Shown: positions 46,364-55,581 of the stretch, one piece after another
Numbering within the stretch: position 1 is the first letter of the stretch
How the letters are laid out: the number at the start of each line of letters is the position of its first letter
Source of the DNA: Agromyces allii
GTDB taxonomy: Bacteria; Actinomycetota; Actinomycetes; Actinomycetales; Microbacteriaceae
Assembly (NCBI RefSeq): GCF_009749385.1
Contig: NZ_WBIN01000009.1
Location: forward strand, 1 to 64,000
Direction: 5' to 3'
DNA length: 64,000 nucleotides
Program-made: the position numbers and the translations under genes
The notes under the pieces: model-generated
What the model was told of the DNA's origin: nothing
What the model saw: the letters and a program-made list of their open reading frames with translations, nothing else
The model's database searches: none

Positions 46364-46876
46364 ATGACGCTCGTGACCGAGGCCTCCGACCAGACCGACT
46401 CCGGCGAGTCGATCGAGCTGATCGACGCGATCGACTCGACGGCCGACCAGGCCACGGCCTCCGCCATCGCCGAGGTCGAAGAACAGCTGAGCATGCTGTT
46501 CAACCGGGTCCGCACGGTCTGGAAGGAGGCGGCCCAGCAGATCCACCCCGATCTGCAACCGGCCGCCTACAAGCTGCTCTCGTCGATCACGCGCCTCGGC
46601 ACGACCAACGCGCACGTACTCGCGGAGATGTACGAGATGGACAAGTCCGTCGTCAGTCGCCAGATCCGCGTGCTCGAGGAGTTCGGCCTGGTCGAGACCC
46701 GGGCCGACGAGCACGACGGCCGCGTCCGGGTGCTCGTCGCGACGCCCAAGGCGATCGAGCGCGTGCAGAGCGTGCGCGATGCCAACCAGCAGCGCCTGCG
46801 CGACGTGCTCACCGGTCGGCCAGAGGCCGAGCTCCGCCGCTTCGCCGACCTGCTGCGGAGCATCGGCAACGCCTGA
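46364..46876 (+). CDS. MarR-family regulator
   Basis: 170 aa. An acidic N-terminal extension of about 35 residues is followed by a winged-helix domain: YKLLSSITRLGTTNAHVLAEMYEMDKSVVSRQIRVLEEFGLVETRADEHDGRVRVLVATPKA. Encoded 1 nt after the MFS stop, so co-transcribed and likely autoregulatory through the 44540 palindrome (inference). Confidence 0.9.
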   Translation: MTLVTEASDQTDSGESIELIDAIDSTADQATASAIAEVEEQLSMLFNRVRTVWKEAAQQIHPDLQPAAYKLLSSITRLGTTNAHVLAEMYEMDKSVVSRQIRVLEEFGLVETRADEHDGRVRVLVATPKAIERVQSVRDANQQRLRDVLTGRPEAELRRFADLLRSIGNA

Positions 46877-46899
46877 CGCCCGGTCGCCGCGAACGTCCG

Positions 46900-46931
46900 A
46901 AGGCCCGCCCTCCATCTGGAGGGCGGGCCTT
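46900..46931. terminator. hairpin terminator after the MFS/MarR operon
   Basis: A perfect 14-bp stem (AAGGCCCGCCCTCC and complement) with loop ATCT; ends in CTTCG. Confidence 0.75.
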
Positions 46932-46944
46932 CGTCGCGTGCGAC

Positions 46945-47030
46945 GCCGGTCGAGGAGGCGCGCCAGCGCCGTCTCGAGACCAGCGTTGCGGCCGGGCGCT
47001 GGTCTCGAGACGCTTCGCTCCTCGACCGGC
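46945..47030. repeat. REP-like long inverted repeat
   Basis: Outer arms GCCGGTCGAGGAG / CTCCTCGACCGGC and inner arms CGTCTCGAGACCAGCG / CGCTGGTCTCGAGACG enclose TTGCGGCCGGG. The TCTCGAGACG...CTCCTCGACC wording is familiar from dispersed intergenic elements in Microbacteriaceae genomes. Lies between convergent MarR and histidine kinase genes. Confidence 0.7.
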
Positions 47031-47033
47031 GGT

Positions 47034-48593
47034 CTACTCGACGGGCGAGGCGGGCGGGGCGGCGGGCAGGCGCACGGTGAACACCGTGGAGCCGGGCTCG
47101 CTCGCCACGTCGACCTCGCCGTCGTGCGCCTCGACGACCGCGCGAACGATCGCGAGCCCGAGGCCGGTGCTGCCGGCCCGGCGCGAGCGGGAGGAGTCCC
47201 CGCGGGCGAAGCGCTCGAACAGCGAGCCCAGGAGCTCGGGCGGGATGCCGGGTCCGTCGTCGCTCACGCGCAGCACGACCTCGTCGCCCTCGCGGTCGAG
47301 CGAGGCGACGACGTGCGTGCCCTCCGGCGTGTGCACCCGGGCGTTCGCCAGCAGGTTCGTCACGACCTGGCGCAGGCGGGGTTCGTCGCCGACGACGGCC
47401 GTCGCGGCATCCGTCGCCCGCACCTCCCAGTCGTGGCCGGGGCCCGCCGCCTGCGCGTCGCCGACGGCCTCGCCGAGCATGCGCTCGAGGTCGACCGGCC
47501 TGGCGGCGAGCTCGCGGCCCTCGTCGAGCCGGGCGAGGAGCAGGAGGTCTTCGACGAGCTCGGTCATGCGCACGGACTCGGACTCGATGCGCGAGATCGC
47601 GTGCGTGACGTCGGGCGGCAGGTCGCCGCCGTGCAGGCGCGTGAGCTCGGCGTAGCCGCGGATCGACGCGAGCGGCGTGCGCAGCTCGTGCGAGGCGTCG
47701 GCCACGAAGCGTCGCACCTTGCGTTCGCTGTGCTCGCGGGCGGTGAGGGCGGATGCCACGTGCCCGAGCATGCGGTTGAACGCCGTGCCGAGGCGGCCGA
47801 CCTCGGTTCGCTCGTCGTCGACGGGCACGCGTTCGGCGAGCGCGACGTCGCCGCGCTCGAGCGGCAGCTCCGACACGCGCTGCGCGGTCGCGGTGACGTT
47901 GGCGAGCGGGCTCAGCGCACGGCGGATGACCGCGGATCCGACGAAGAGCGCGAGCACCAGCCCGAGCACCGCCACGATCGTGATCGTGATCGCGAGCTGC
48001 GTCGTCGCGGTGGTCACCTCGCCGAGCGGCAGCGCGAGCACGACGGTGATGCCGTTCCACTCGGGGCGCTCGACGGCCTTCGCCCGGTACTCGCCCAGCC
48101 GGTCGATGGAGATCGTGTGCGATCCGCCGTCGGCGGGCACGGTGGTGAGGGGTTCGGCGACGTCGGCGGGAAGCTCGAGCACACGACCGCGATCGGTGAT
48201 GTACCCCGCGTTGGCGGTGCCGTCGGTCTGCACGAGCGCCGCGAGCGTGCCGGCCTCCTGACCCGGGACGTTCAGGGCGATGCCCGGCGCATCGGCCGGG
48301 TCTCCGGGGAGGGCCGGTCCGAGGTTCGTGCGCGAGATCGCGGAGTCGAGGTTCGTGTCGAGCCGGCTCAGCGACGCGCTGTGGAAGACGGCGACCGTCA
48401 CGAGCCCGACGACCGCGCTCACCGCGATGAGGAGGGCCGCGACGATCACGAGCAGCCGACGATGCAGGGTCCACGGGCGTCCGCGGCGTCGACCGCCGGC
48501 CTCGTGCGCCTCGGCGTCGAGCAGCGCGGAGGCGTGCGTCTGGGCGTCGGCCCGCGCGGCGGCCGCGTGGCCGGGGTCGCCGGGCTTCGTCAT
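47034..48593 (-). CDS. sensor histidine kinase, OmpR partner
   Basis: 519 aa from the ATG at 48593, overlapping the regulator's stop (ATGA). Helix 1 (LLVIVAALLIAVSAVVGLVTVAVF, about residues 46-70) and helix 2 (about 200-225) flank a roughly 130-residue extracellular sensor. HAMP follows, then HisKA with VADASHELRTPLASIRGY (His), N-box QVVTNLLANARVHTP, G1 SDDGPGIPPE, and G2 RAGSTGLGLAIV. Longer N-terminal cytoplasmic tail than usual. Signal unknown; divergent from an FtsX/ATPase pair as in antimicrobial-peptide sensing systems (inference). Confidence 0.92.
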   Translation of the reverse strand: MTKPGDPGHAAAARADAQTHASALLDAEAHEAGGRRRGRPWTLHRRLLVIVAALLIAVSAVVGLVTVAVFHSASLSRLDTNLDSAISRTNLGPALPGDPADAPGIALNVPGQEAGTLAALVQTDGTANAGYITDRGRVLELPADVAEPLTTVPADGGSHTISIDRLGEYRAKAVERPEWNGITVVLALPLGEVTTATTQLAITITIVAVLGLVLALFVGSAVIRRALSPLANVTATAQRVSELPLERGDVALAERVPVDDERTEVGRLGTAFNRMLGHVASALTAREHSERKVRRFVADASHELRTPLASIRGYAELTRLHGGDLPPDVTHAISRIESESVRMTELVEDLLLLARLDEGRELAARPVDLERMLGEAVGDAQAAGPGHDWEVRATDAATAVVGDEPRLRQVVTNLLANARVHTPEGTHVVASLDREGDEVVLRVSDDGPGIPPELLGSLFERFARGDSSRSRRAGSTGLGLAIVRAVVEAHDGEVDVASEPGSTVFTVRLPAAPPASPVE

Positions 48594-49330
48594 CCGGCGG
48601 CCTTGATCATGTAGCCCGCGCCGCGCACGGTGTGGATCATCGGCTCGCGCCCCGCGTCGATCTTCTTGCGCAGGTACGAGATGTAGAGCTCGACGACCGA
48701 CTCCTTGCCGCCGAAGTCGTAGGACCACACGCGATCGAGGATCTGCGCCTTGCTGAGCACGCGGCGCGGGTTGCGCATCAGGAAGCGCAGCAGCTCGAAC
48801 TCGGTCGCGGTGAGCTCGATCTGCGTGCCGGCGCGCTCGACCTCGTAGCTGTCCTCGTCGAGCGAGAGGTCGCCGACGACGAGCACGGGGTCCTTCGCGT
48901 TCGCGAGCGTGAGCGACGACCGGCGGATGAGTCCGCGCAGGCGCGCGACGACCTCTTCGAGGCTGAACGGCTTGGTGACGTAGTCGTCGCCGCCCGCGGT
49001 GAGGCCCGCGATGCGGTCGTCGAGCGAGTCCTTCGCGGTGAGGAACAGCACGGGCGTCTCGGTGCCGTCGGCGCGCACGCGCTGCAGCACCTCGAGCCCG
49101 TCGATGTCGGGCAGCATGATGTCGAGCACGATCGCGTCGGGCCGGAACTCGCGGGCGACCTTCACGGCGCTGACGCCGTCGGCGGCGGTGCGCACGTCCC
49201 AGCCCTCGTAGCGCAGGGCCATCTTCAGCAGGTCGGTGAGCGAGTGCTCGTCGTCGACCACGAGCACGCGGACCATGGATCCGTCGCCCTTGGCGATCTG
49301 GGGAGCGCGATGCTGGCTGGTGCTCGTCAT
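48590..49330 (-). CDS. OmpR/PhoB-type response regulator
   Basis: 246 aa. Receiver domain at about residues 20-135 with phospho-Asp in IVLDIMLPDIDG and switch Lys in GGDDYVTKPFSLEE. DNA-binding winged helix at about 150-242: LTATEFELLRFLMRNPRRVLSKAQILDRVW and VVELYISYLRKKID, ending IHTVRGAGYMI. An in-frame ATG at 49276 is a possible shorter start, but the 49330 ATG has GGAG close upstream. Operon with the kinase. Confidence 0.94.
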   Translation of the reverse strand: MTSTSQHRAPQIAKGDGSMVRVLVVDDEHSLTDLLKMALRYEGWDVRTAADGVSAVKVAREFRPDAIVLDIMLPDIDGLEVLQRVRADGTETPVLFLTAKDSLDDRIAGLTAGGDDYVTKPFSLEEVVARLRGLIRRSSLTLANAKDPVLVVGDLSLDEDSYEVERAGTQIELTATEFELLRFLMRNPRRVLSKAQILDRVWSYDFGGKESVVELYISYLRKKIDAGREPMIHTVRGAGYMIKAAG

Positions 49331-49503
49331 GTCTCCAGTATCCGCGTCGCGCTATGCGTTTCCTATGAGCTTTGTGAGCGGATGCCGCGTGCCGGCGCTC
49401 ATGGCCGATCCATAGGGTGCGGCAAGGGGGGCCAAAGCCCGCGTCCCTACGTTCGTGGACGGCGCCCCGCCCGGTGCGCTCCGCCCGACCCCCGAGGATT
49501 CCC

Positions 49504-51036
49504 ATGTTCTTCACGTATCTCCGGCGCGAGCTCGCCGGTCGCCGCAGACAGACGGCGATCATCGCCATCGGGATGGCGCTCGCGATCGCGCTCGTCATCA
49601 TCGTCAACTCCGTCGCCTCGGGCGTGAAGGCCGCGCAGGCCTCGGTGCTCGAGTCGGTCTACGGCGTCGGCACCGACATCACGGTGTCGCAATCGCCGAC
49701 GCCTCCCGAGGAGGGCGAGGGCGGCGGCGGTCCGCGCTTCGAGTTCGACGCGGACGCCGGCACCACGACCGACGGCACGACCGAGCTCAGCCAGTCGCGC
49801 CTGATGGCCGGGTTCGGCGCGAGCACATTCGACGCGAGCGCCCTCGACACGGTGCTCGGCGTCGACAACGTCGCCGCCGCATCCGGCACCCTGTCGCTGA
49901 CGAACACGACCTTCAACGGCCAGATGCCGCAGATGCAGCAGGGCGGCGACGGCACCGTGCCGAGCGGCCCGACGACGACGGAGGGCACTGACGGCGAGGC
50001 GCCGCAGGGCGGCCCGGACGGCGCGGGCGGCAGCGCCTTCGACGTCGACTCGTTCAGCGTGCTCGGCCTCGACCCGTCTGCCGACGCGATCGGCCCGCTC
50101 TCGGCCGTGTCCCTCGCCGAGGGCCGAACGCTCGACGCCGACGACACGGGCGCGAACGTCGCCGTGCTCGACGCCGACTACGCCACGAGCGCCGAACTCG
50201 CCGTGGGCGGCACCATCGACATCGGCGGCACCGACTTCGAGATCGTCGGCACGGTCACGTCGAACGCGGCAGACTCGGCGAGCGCGTCGAATGTCTACAT
50301 CCCGCTCGACGTGGCCCAGACCCTCTCGGGCGAAGAGGGCATGCTCTCGAACATCTACGTTCAAGCGGCATCGTCGACCGACATCTCGCAGGTGCAGGCC
50401 GACATCGAGGCCGCGCTGCCCGACGCGACCGTGTCGACGCAGGAGGACCTCGCGTCGAGCGTCTCGGGTTCGCTCAGCACGGCCTCCGACCTCGTGTCGA
50501 ACCTCGGCCTCTGGCTGTCGCTCGCCGTGCTCGTCGCCGCGTTCCTCATCGCGATCCTGTTCACCATCTCGGGCGTCACGCGCCGCACACGCGAGTTCGG
50601 CACCCTGAAGGCCATCGGCTGGTCGAACCGCCGCATCACCGGCCAGGTCGCCGGCGAGTCGCTCGTCACCGGCCTCATCGGCGGCGCGGCCGGCATCGCG
50701 ATCGGCCTCATCGGCATCCTCGTGATCAACGTGATCGCCCCGACCCTCTCGGGCAGCGCCTCGAGCAGCGGCTTCGACCTGGCCGGCGGACAGGGCGGCC
50801 CCGGCGGTGCGGCGGGCGGCGACGCGAGCGGCGGCACCGTGACGCGCGGCTTCGGCGGCCCCATGAGCCAGACCGCGGCGGCCACGACCGAGGTCGCGCT
50901 GAACGCGCCCATCACGGTGTCGGTCATCGCGATCGCCGTGGGCATCGCGATCCTCGGCGGCCTGCTCGCCGGTGCGATCGGCGGCTGGCGCGCGTCGCGG
51001 CTGCGGCCCGCCGAGGCACTGCGGAGCGTCGGCTGA
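49504..51036 (+). CDS. FtsX-like ABC permease (MacB type)
   Basis: 510 aa from the ATG at 49504. N-terminal block TYLRRELAGRRRQTAIIAIGMALAIALVIIVNSVASGVK is the first helix; a large extracellular domain carries Gly/Pro/Gln-rich insertions; three C-terminal helices follow with TRRTREFGTLKAIGWSNRRI as the FtsX signature and RASRLRPAEALRSVG as the tail. An unusual Gly-rich loop (GGQGGPGGAAGGDASGG) lies before the last helix. Works with the ATPase 61 bp downstream; divergent from the two-component genes. Confidence 0.9.
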   Translation: MFFTYLRRELAGRRRQTAIIAIGMALAIALVIIVNSVASGVKAAQASVLESVYGVGTDITVSQSPTPPEEGEGGGGPRFEFDADAGTTTDGTTELSQSRLMAGFGASTFDASALDTVLGVDNVAAASGTLSLTNTTFNGQMPQMQQGGDGTVPSGPTTTEGTDGEAPQGGPDGAGGSAFDVDSFSVLGLDPSADAIGPLSAVSLAEGRTLDADDTGANVAVLDADYATSAELAVGGTIDIGGTDFEIVGTVTSNAADSASASNVYIPLDVAQTLSGEEGMLSNIYVQAASSTDISQVQADIEAALPDATVSTQEDLASSVSGSLSTASDLVSNLGLWLSLAVLVAAFLIAILFTISGVTRRTREFGTLKAIGWSNRRITGQVAGESLVTGLIGGAAGIAIGLIGILVINVIAPTLSGSASSSGFDLAGGQGGPGGAAGGDASGGTVTRGFGGPMSQTAAATTEVALNAPITVSVIAIAVGIAILGGLLAGAIGGWRASRLRPAEALRSVG

Positions 51037-51097
51037 GACCGGCCACCGGCATCCGCGCACGACCGAATCTCCGTTCGCCCTCGAACCGAAGGACACC

Positions 51098-51766
51098 ATG
51101 TACACGCTCACGAAACTCACCAAGACGTACCGGCAGGGCAACCGCACGGTGCACGCGCTGAAGAACGTCGACCTCGCCATCGGCGCAGGCCAGCACGTCG
51201 CCATCCAGGGCCCGACGGGCGGCGGCAAGTCGACGCTGCTGCAGATGCTCGGCGGACTCGACCGGCCGACGTCGGGCACGATCACCATCGGCGCCGACGA
51301 CATCTCGAACATGCCCGACGGCAGGCTCGCGAAGATCCGCGCGAAGGAGATCGGGTTCGTCTTCCAGAACTTCAACCTGATCCCCACGCTCACCGCGCAG
51401 GAGAACGTCGAGACCGCGCTCGAACCGCTCGGCGTCTCGGGCGAGGTGCGCGCGAAGCGGGCCGCGGAGGCCCTCGCCTCGGTCGGGCTCGCCGACCGGG
51501 CGGGGCACCTGCCGACCGAGCTCTCCGGCGGCCAGCAGCAGCGCGTCGCGATCGCCCGCGCACTCGTCAAGGAGCCCGACGTGCTGCTCGCCGACGAGCC
51601 GACGGGCGCCCTCGACGAGGAGACCCGCGACGAGATCCTCGAGATCCTCGAGGGGCTGCACCGCGACCGCGGGCTGACCCTCATCGTCGTGACGCACGAC
51701 TCGGCGGTGGCCAAGCGCGCCCAGCGCCGCCTCCACATCAAGGCCGGCACCGTCACCGAACGCTGA
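51098..51766 (+). CDS. ABC transporter ATP-binding protein (LolD/MacB type)
   Basis: 222 aa from the ATG at 51098. Walker A GPTGGGKST, Q-loop FVFQNFNLIPTLTAQENVE, signature LSGGQQQRVAIARAL, Walker [21 protein letters not shown]-loop VVTHD. Partner of the FtsX permease upstream; AAGGA lies 5 nt before the start. Confidence 0.94.
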   Translation: MYTLTKLTKTYRQGNRTVHALKNVDLAIGAGQHVAIQGPTGGGKSTLLQMLGGLDRPTSGTITIGADDISNMPDGRLAKIRAKEIGFVFQNFNLIPTLTAQENVETALEPLGVSGEVRAKRAAEALASVGLADRAGHLPTELSGGQQQRVAIARALVKEPDVLLADEPTGALDEETRDEILEILEGLHRDRGLTLIVVTHDSAVAKRAQRRLHIKAGTVTER

Positions 51767-51793
51767 CCCGACCCCTTCGAGCACCGCTGACCG

Positions 51794-51826
51794 GATGCCG
51801 CAGCCACCGCGCGTGGCTACGGCATC
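51794..51826 (+). terminator. hairpin terminator after the permease/ATPase pair
   Basis: GATGCCG-C-AGCCAC pairs with GTGGCT-A-CGGCATC over a CGCGC loop, 28 bp past the ATPase stop. Confidence 0.65.
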
Positions 51827-51926
51827 GGTCGTCCGTGTGCACGGTTCGATGCCGGTGCTGCCTCCCCGGGGGCTTTCGGATGGAAGCCAAAGGGGATGCA
51901 CAGGCTCGACACCTACCGTCGAAGGG

Positions 51927-52724
51927 ATGTCGTACCCCGAACCGCCCTCAGACCCCCACGACGATTTCGAGCCGGCCGAGCTCTCGGGCGCCGACGAGCC
52001 GACCGAGGACGACCGCCGCCGCATGTTCCGCCGCCGCCGCGCACTCGCCGTCACGGCCGTCGTGACGGTGCTCGCCGTGGGGTGCGGATTCGTGGCGATC
52101 GGCTGGGCGTCGGCGACGCAGGGCGCGCCCTCCCCCGCCGAGAGCGCCGAGGATTCGGTCGAGGTGCAGGAGTCCGCCGCCAGCGCCGACACGACGGCCG
52201 ACCCCGACTCGGGCCTCGAACTCGACTGGGCGTCGTTGAGCACCGACGTCGCGGCGCAGATGGAGTACGTCGAGCAGAACTGGGACTCGACCTGGAGCGA
52301 CGAGTACGGCTTCATCGACGAGAACGACTGCATGAACCTGGCGAGCCAGTCGCTCATCGCCCGCGGCTGGGTCGAAGACGACGAGTGGTGGTACGCCGTC
52401 GGCGACGCCTACTCGAGCTCGGCCGCCTGGCGCAGCTCGACGGCGTTCATGGAGTACCTCGAGTCGCGCCCCGACCTCGCGACCGCGCTCACCGACGACC
52501 AGCGCGACCAGGTGAAGGTCGGCGACATCGTGCAGTTCGACTGGGACGTCTCCGGCGATCGCGACCACACGGGCATCGTCACCGCCGTCGTGACGAACGA
52601 CGACGGATCGATCGACGTCCTCTACGCGGGCCACACCGACGCCACATGGGATCGCTCGGTCGACTACGCGATCACCGAGCTGCACCCCGGCGGAGACGTG
52701 TACTACTGGAGCATCGCCGACTGA
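51927..52724 (+). CDS. membrane-anchored protein with amidase-like (PF12671) domain
   Basis: 265 aa. A charged cytoplasmic N-terminus of about 38 residues is followed by one helix (ALAVTAVVTVLAVGCGFVAIGWA), then an acidic linker, then from about residue 108 an Amidase_6-like domain: NDCMNLASQSLIARGW carries the nucleophile Cys, DHTGIVTAVV the His, and LYAGHTDATWDRSVDYAI the conserved C-terminal block. The fold is papain/NlpC-like, so a peptide or cell-wall substrate is likely. GAAGGG precedes the ATG. Confidence 0.82.
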   Translation: MSYPEPPSDPHDDFEPAELSGADEPTEDDRRRMFRRRRALAVTAVVTVLAVGCGFVAIGWASATQGAPSPAESAEDSVEVQESAASADTTADPDSGLELDWASLSTDVAAQMEYVEQNWDSTWSDEYGFIDENDCMNLASQSLIARGWVEDDEWWYAVGDAYSSSAAWRSSTAFMEYLESRPDLATALTDDQRDQVKVGDIVQFDWDVSGDRDHTGIVTAVVTNDDGSIDVLYAGHTDATWDRSVDYAITELHPGGDVYYWSIAD

Positions 52725-52777
52725 CGCCGCCTGCACCGATGCGTGCGGATGTCGGTGGGCAGGCGTAGACCGGACCC

Positions 52778-53176
52778 ATGGAGATCACGCACCTCAACCC
52801 GCCGTCGCTGCACCGCAGCCCGGCCTTCAGCCAGGGTGTGCTCGTGACCGGGGCGCACGACACCCTCTACGTCGGCGGGCAGAACGGCGTCGATGCCGAC
52901 GGCGTCGTCGTCGAGGGCGGCCTCGGGCCGCAGACCCGCCGCGCCATGCAGAACCTGCTCGCCGTGCTCGCCGAGGCGGGCGCCGACCAGACCAACGTCG
53001 TATCGCTGACGATCACGCTCGTCGCGGGCGCCGATGCGACGGCCGGCTACGAGGCCTCGGCCGAGGTCTGGGGTCGGCACGCGACGACCGTGCAGGTGAT
53101 CCAGGTGGCGGGGTTCGCGAACCCGGCGTTCGTCGTCGAGGTGAGCGCGATCGCGGCCGTCCCCGTGCGCACGTGA
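52778..53176 (+). CDS. RidA-family protein
   Basis: 132 aa, YjgF/RidA fold. YVGGQNGVDADGVVVEGGLGPQTRRAMQNLLAVLAEAGA and the end ANPAFVVEVSAIAAVP are its characteristic blocks. The Arg that binds the imine substrate in true RidA (..N.aR.t.) is replaced here by PAFVVEV without an equivalent Arg, so it may belong to a non-deaminase Rid subgroup. Confidence 0.85.
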   Translation: MEITHLNPPSLHRSPAFSQGVLVTGAHDTLYVGGQNGVDADGVVVEGGLGPQTRRAMQNLLAVLAEAGADQTNVVSLTITLVAGADATAGYEASAEVWGRHATTVQVIQVAGFANPAFVVEVSAIAAVPVRT

Positions 53177-53219
53177 CGCGGGCCGACGGGCCACGGCACG
53201 TGCTCGTGCGCAGAACGGG

Positions 53220-53606
53220 CTAGATCGCGGCGAGCTCGCGGTCGAGTCGACTCGCGTAGGTGTTGACGATGCCCGACGAACGCGCGCCGAGCCAGATGAC
53301 GATCTCGACGCCGCCCTCGGGGCGCATCCACTCGTCGAGCCACCCGTCGACCGCGGCGACGAGCACCTGACCGCGGGGTGCGACCGTGCCGAGCGCGTTC
53401 TCGCGGAACACCCAGTGCACGCCGACCCCCGCGGGCGCGTCGAGGTGCACGATCTGCACGGCGTTGAACGCCTCGACGAACACGAGTCCGGTGGCGTTCG
53501 GGTCGCAGTCGGCGAGCCGGGAGCGGATCGCGGCGATGTCGCCCGTGTCGCCGGCCATGAGCACGTGTGCCGCGGGCGGTGCTGGCGGGCGCATCCTGCT
53601 GACCAT
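53220..53606 (-). CDS. SIP-domain protein (siderophore-interacting, FAD domain absent)
   Basis: 128 aa from the ATG at 53606, with GAGGAAAGG upstream. It matches only the C-terminal SIP (NAD(P)H-binding) half of siderophore ferric reductases: HVLMAGDTGDIAAIRSRL, GLVFVEAFNA, GVHWVFREN and VWLGARSSGIVNTYASRL. No FAD-binding half is encoded, so it may act with another flavoprotein. A DtxR-type iron box lies 42 bp upstream. Confidence 0.85.
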   Translation of the reverse strand: MVSRMRPPAPPAAHVLMAGDTGDIAAIRSRLADCDPNATGLVFVEAFNAVQIVHLDAPAGVGVHWVFRENALGTVAPRGQVLVAAVDGWLDEWMRPEGGVEIVIWLGARSSGIVNTYASRLDRELAAI

Positions 53607-53647
53607 CGACCGGCCTTTCCTCAACTGTCAGGGGTTCGAAGTCCACT

Positions 53648-53666
53648 TTAGGTAAGCCTTACCTCA
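53648..53666. promoter_or_regulatory. DtxR/IdeR iron box
   Basis: TTAGGTAAGCCTTACCTCA, a 19-bp near-perfect palindrome matching the TTAGGTTAGGCTAACCTAA consensus. Placed at the promoter of the SIP gene (leftward), so iron-dependent repression is expected. Confidence 0.85.
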
Positions 53667-53807
53667 AGGGCAAGACGAGCGGCGAGATGTTCAGCCCGCA
53701 CGCAGCTACGCGAGCACACCGGATCGCTCCCGGCCAATCCGCGCCGACGCCCGCGCCGAACCACCGACAGCGAGGCGATGCGCCGCGCACCGGACGGAGG
53801 GCCCGAC

Positions 53808-55490
53808 ATGGAGCACGAGGAACGGCGAGCGAGCGGCCGCGGCGGCGACCCCGCGCCTGCGGCATCGGCGGCGCCGGCCGCACGATCGGCCCGGAGGCGG
53901 CTGCGCTGGCGGTCGCTCGCCGCGCTCTCCGGCGTCGTCAGCGCCGGTGTGTTCCTCGCCGCGGCCGAACTCGTGGCACTCGTCGTCGCCCGCGACGGCA
54001 GCCCGATCCTCGCCGTCGGATCGTTCGTGATCGACATCGTGCCGCAGTGGGCCAAGGAGTTCGCGATCGAGGTGTTCGGCGAGTACGACAAGATCGCGCT
54101 GCTCGGCGGGCTCGGCCTCGCCGTGCTCGTCGCCTCGGCGATCGCCGGCGTGCTGCAGTTCGTCAAGCCCCCGCTCGGCGCGATCGCCCTCGGACTCGCC
54201 GGCGCACTCTCGCTCGCGGCCGTCGTGACGCGAACGGGCGCGACCGCGTTCGCGTGGCTGCCCCCGCTCGTCGGCTCCGCCGCGGGCATCGTCGTGCTCG
54301 TGCTGCTCGCGCGTCGGCTCCGGGCGTGGCACGGGTCCGCGGTTGCGAACGACGACGTGGCGGGCTCGGCGGTTCCGCCCGATCCCGGCGAGCGCGCGAA
54401 GGCCGGCCGGCCCGCGGCATCCGTCGACCGTCGCGGGTTCTTCGTGCTCGCCGGGATCGCCGCGGCATCCGCCCTCGTGGTCGGCGTCGGCTCGCGCGTC
54501 GCCGGCGCCGCGACGAGCTCGATCGCCGCAATCCGCAAGGCGCTGAAGCTGCCGGCGCCGAACTCGATCGTCACGGTTCCGGACGGCGCCGAGCTCGACA
54601 TCCCGGGCCTCACGCCGCTGTACACGCCCAACGCCGACTTCTATCGCGTCGACACCGCGCTCACCGTGCCCTCGGTCGACCCGGCCACATGGCGACTCGT
54701 CGTCGACGGCATGGTCGGCGAGCGCGTCGAGCTGACGTTCGACGACCTCGTGGCGATGGGCCTCGACGAGTACTCGATCACGCTGACCTGCGTCTCGAAC
54801 GAGGTCGGCGGCGACCTGCTCGGCACCGCGAAGTGGCTCGGCGTGCCTGTGCGCGACGTGCTCGCGAAGGCCTCGCCGGGCGCCGACGCCGACATGGTGC
54901 TCTCGCGGAGCGTCGACGGCTTCACCGCGTCGACGCCGCTCGCCTCGCTCACCGACGACGGGCTCGACGCGATCCTCGCGGTCGCCATGAACGGCGAGCC
55001 GCTGCCGCTCGAACACGGATTCCCGGTGCGCATGGTCGTGCCCGGCCTCTACGGCTACGTCTCGGCGACGAAGTGGATCACCGAGCTGAAGGTCACGCGC
55101 TTCGACGCCGAGGAGGCGTACTGGACCCCGCGCGGGTACAGCGCGAAGGCCCCCATCAAGCTCTCGTCGCGCATCGACACGCCCCGGCTCGACAAGGCCG
55201 TCGCACCCGGCACGACCGTCATCGCGGGCGTCGCCTGGGCGCAGACCGTCGGCATCGACCACGTCGAGGTCAAGATCGACGACGCCGACTGGCAGCGCGC
55301 GACCCTCTCGAACCCCGTGAACGCCGACACCTGGGTGCAGTGGTTCCTCGAGTGGGAGGCCACGAGCGGCAGCCACAACGTGACCGTGCGGGCCACCGAC
55401 CGCGACGGCAACCTCCAGGTCGAGGAGCGAGCGCCCATCGCCCCCGACGGCTCGACCGGGTGGCAGCGGCGACTCGTGCAGGTGAGCTGA
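53808..55490 (+). CDS. membrane-bound molybdopterin-dependent oxidoreductase (sulfite-oxidase fold)
   Basis: 560 aa from the ATG at 53808, GGAGGG 6 nt upstream. Four to five helices in the first 180 residues, then from about 230 a second segment VDRRGFFVLAGIAAASALVVGVG, then the Oxidored_molyb domain: FYRVDTALTVPSVDPATWRLVVDG, LTCVSNEVGG (Cys that ligates Mo), GFPVRMVVPGLYGYVSATKWITEL. A C-terminal Mo-co dimerisation domain ends the protein. Likely catalytic domain outside the membrane. Substrate unknown. Confidence 0.9.
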   Translation: MEHEERRASGRGGDPAPAASAAPAARSARRRLRWRSLAALSGVVSAGVFLAAAELVALVVARDGSPILAVGSFVIDIVPQWAKEFAIEVFGEYDKIALLGGLGLAVLVASAIAGVLQFVKPPLGAIALGLAGALSLAAVVTRTGATAFAWLPPLVGSAAGIVVLVLLARRLRAWHGSAVANDDVAGSAVPPDPGERAKAGRPAASVDRRGFFVLAGIAAASALVVGVGSRVAGAATSSIAAIRKALKLPAPNSIVTVPDGAELDIPGLTPLYTPNADFYRVDTALTVPSVDPATWRLVVDGMVGERVELTFDDLVAMGLDEYSITLTCVSNEVGGDLLGTAKWLGVPVRDVLAKASPGADADMVLSRSVDGFTASTPLASLTDDGLDAILAVAMNGEPLPLEHGFPVRMVVPGLYGYVSATKWITELKVTRFDAEEAYWTPRGYSAKAPIKLSSRIDTPRLDKAVAPGTTVIAGVAWAQTVGIDHVEVKIDDADWQRATLSNPVNADTWVQWFLEWEATSGSHNVTVRATDRDGNLQVEERAPIAPDGSTGWQRRLVQVS

Positions 55491-55581
55491 GCGTCGCCCA
55501 AGTGGTCGGCACGCGACATCCGCCCACGCTTCCCGGTTCGGGATCAGCACCGCCCGCGTGGATATCTGCGAGCATCGAGGG

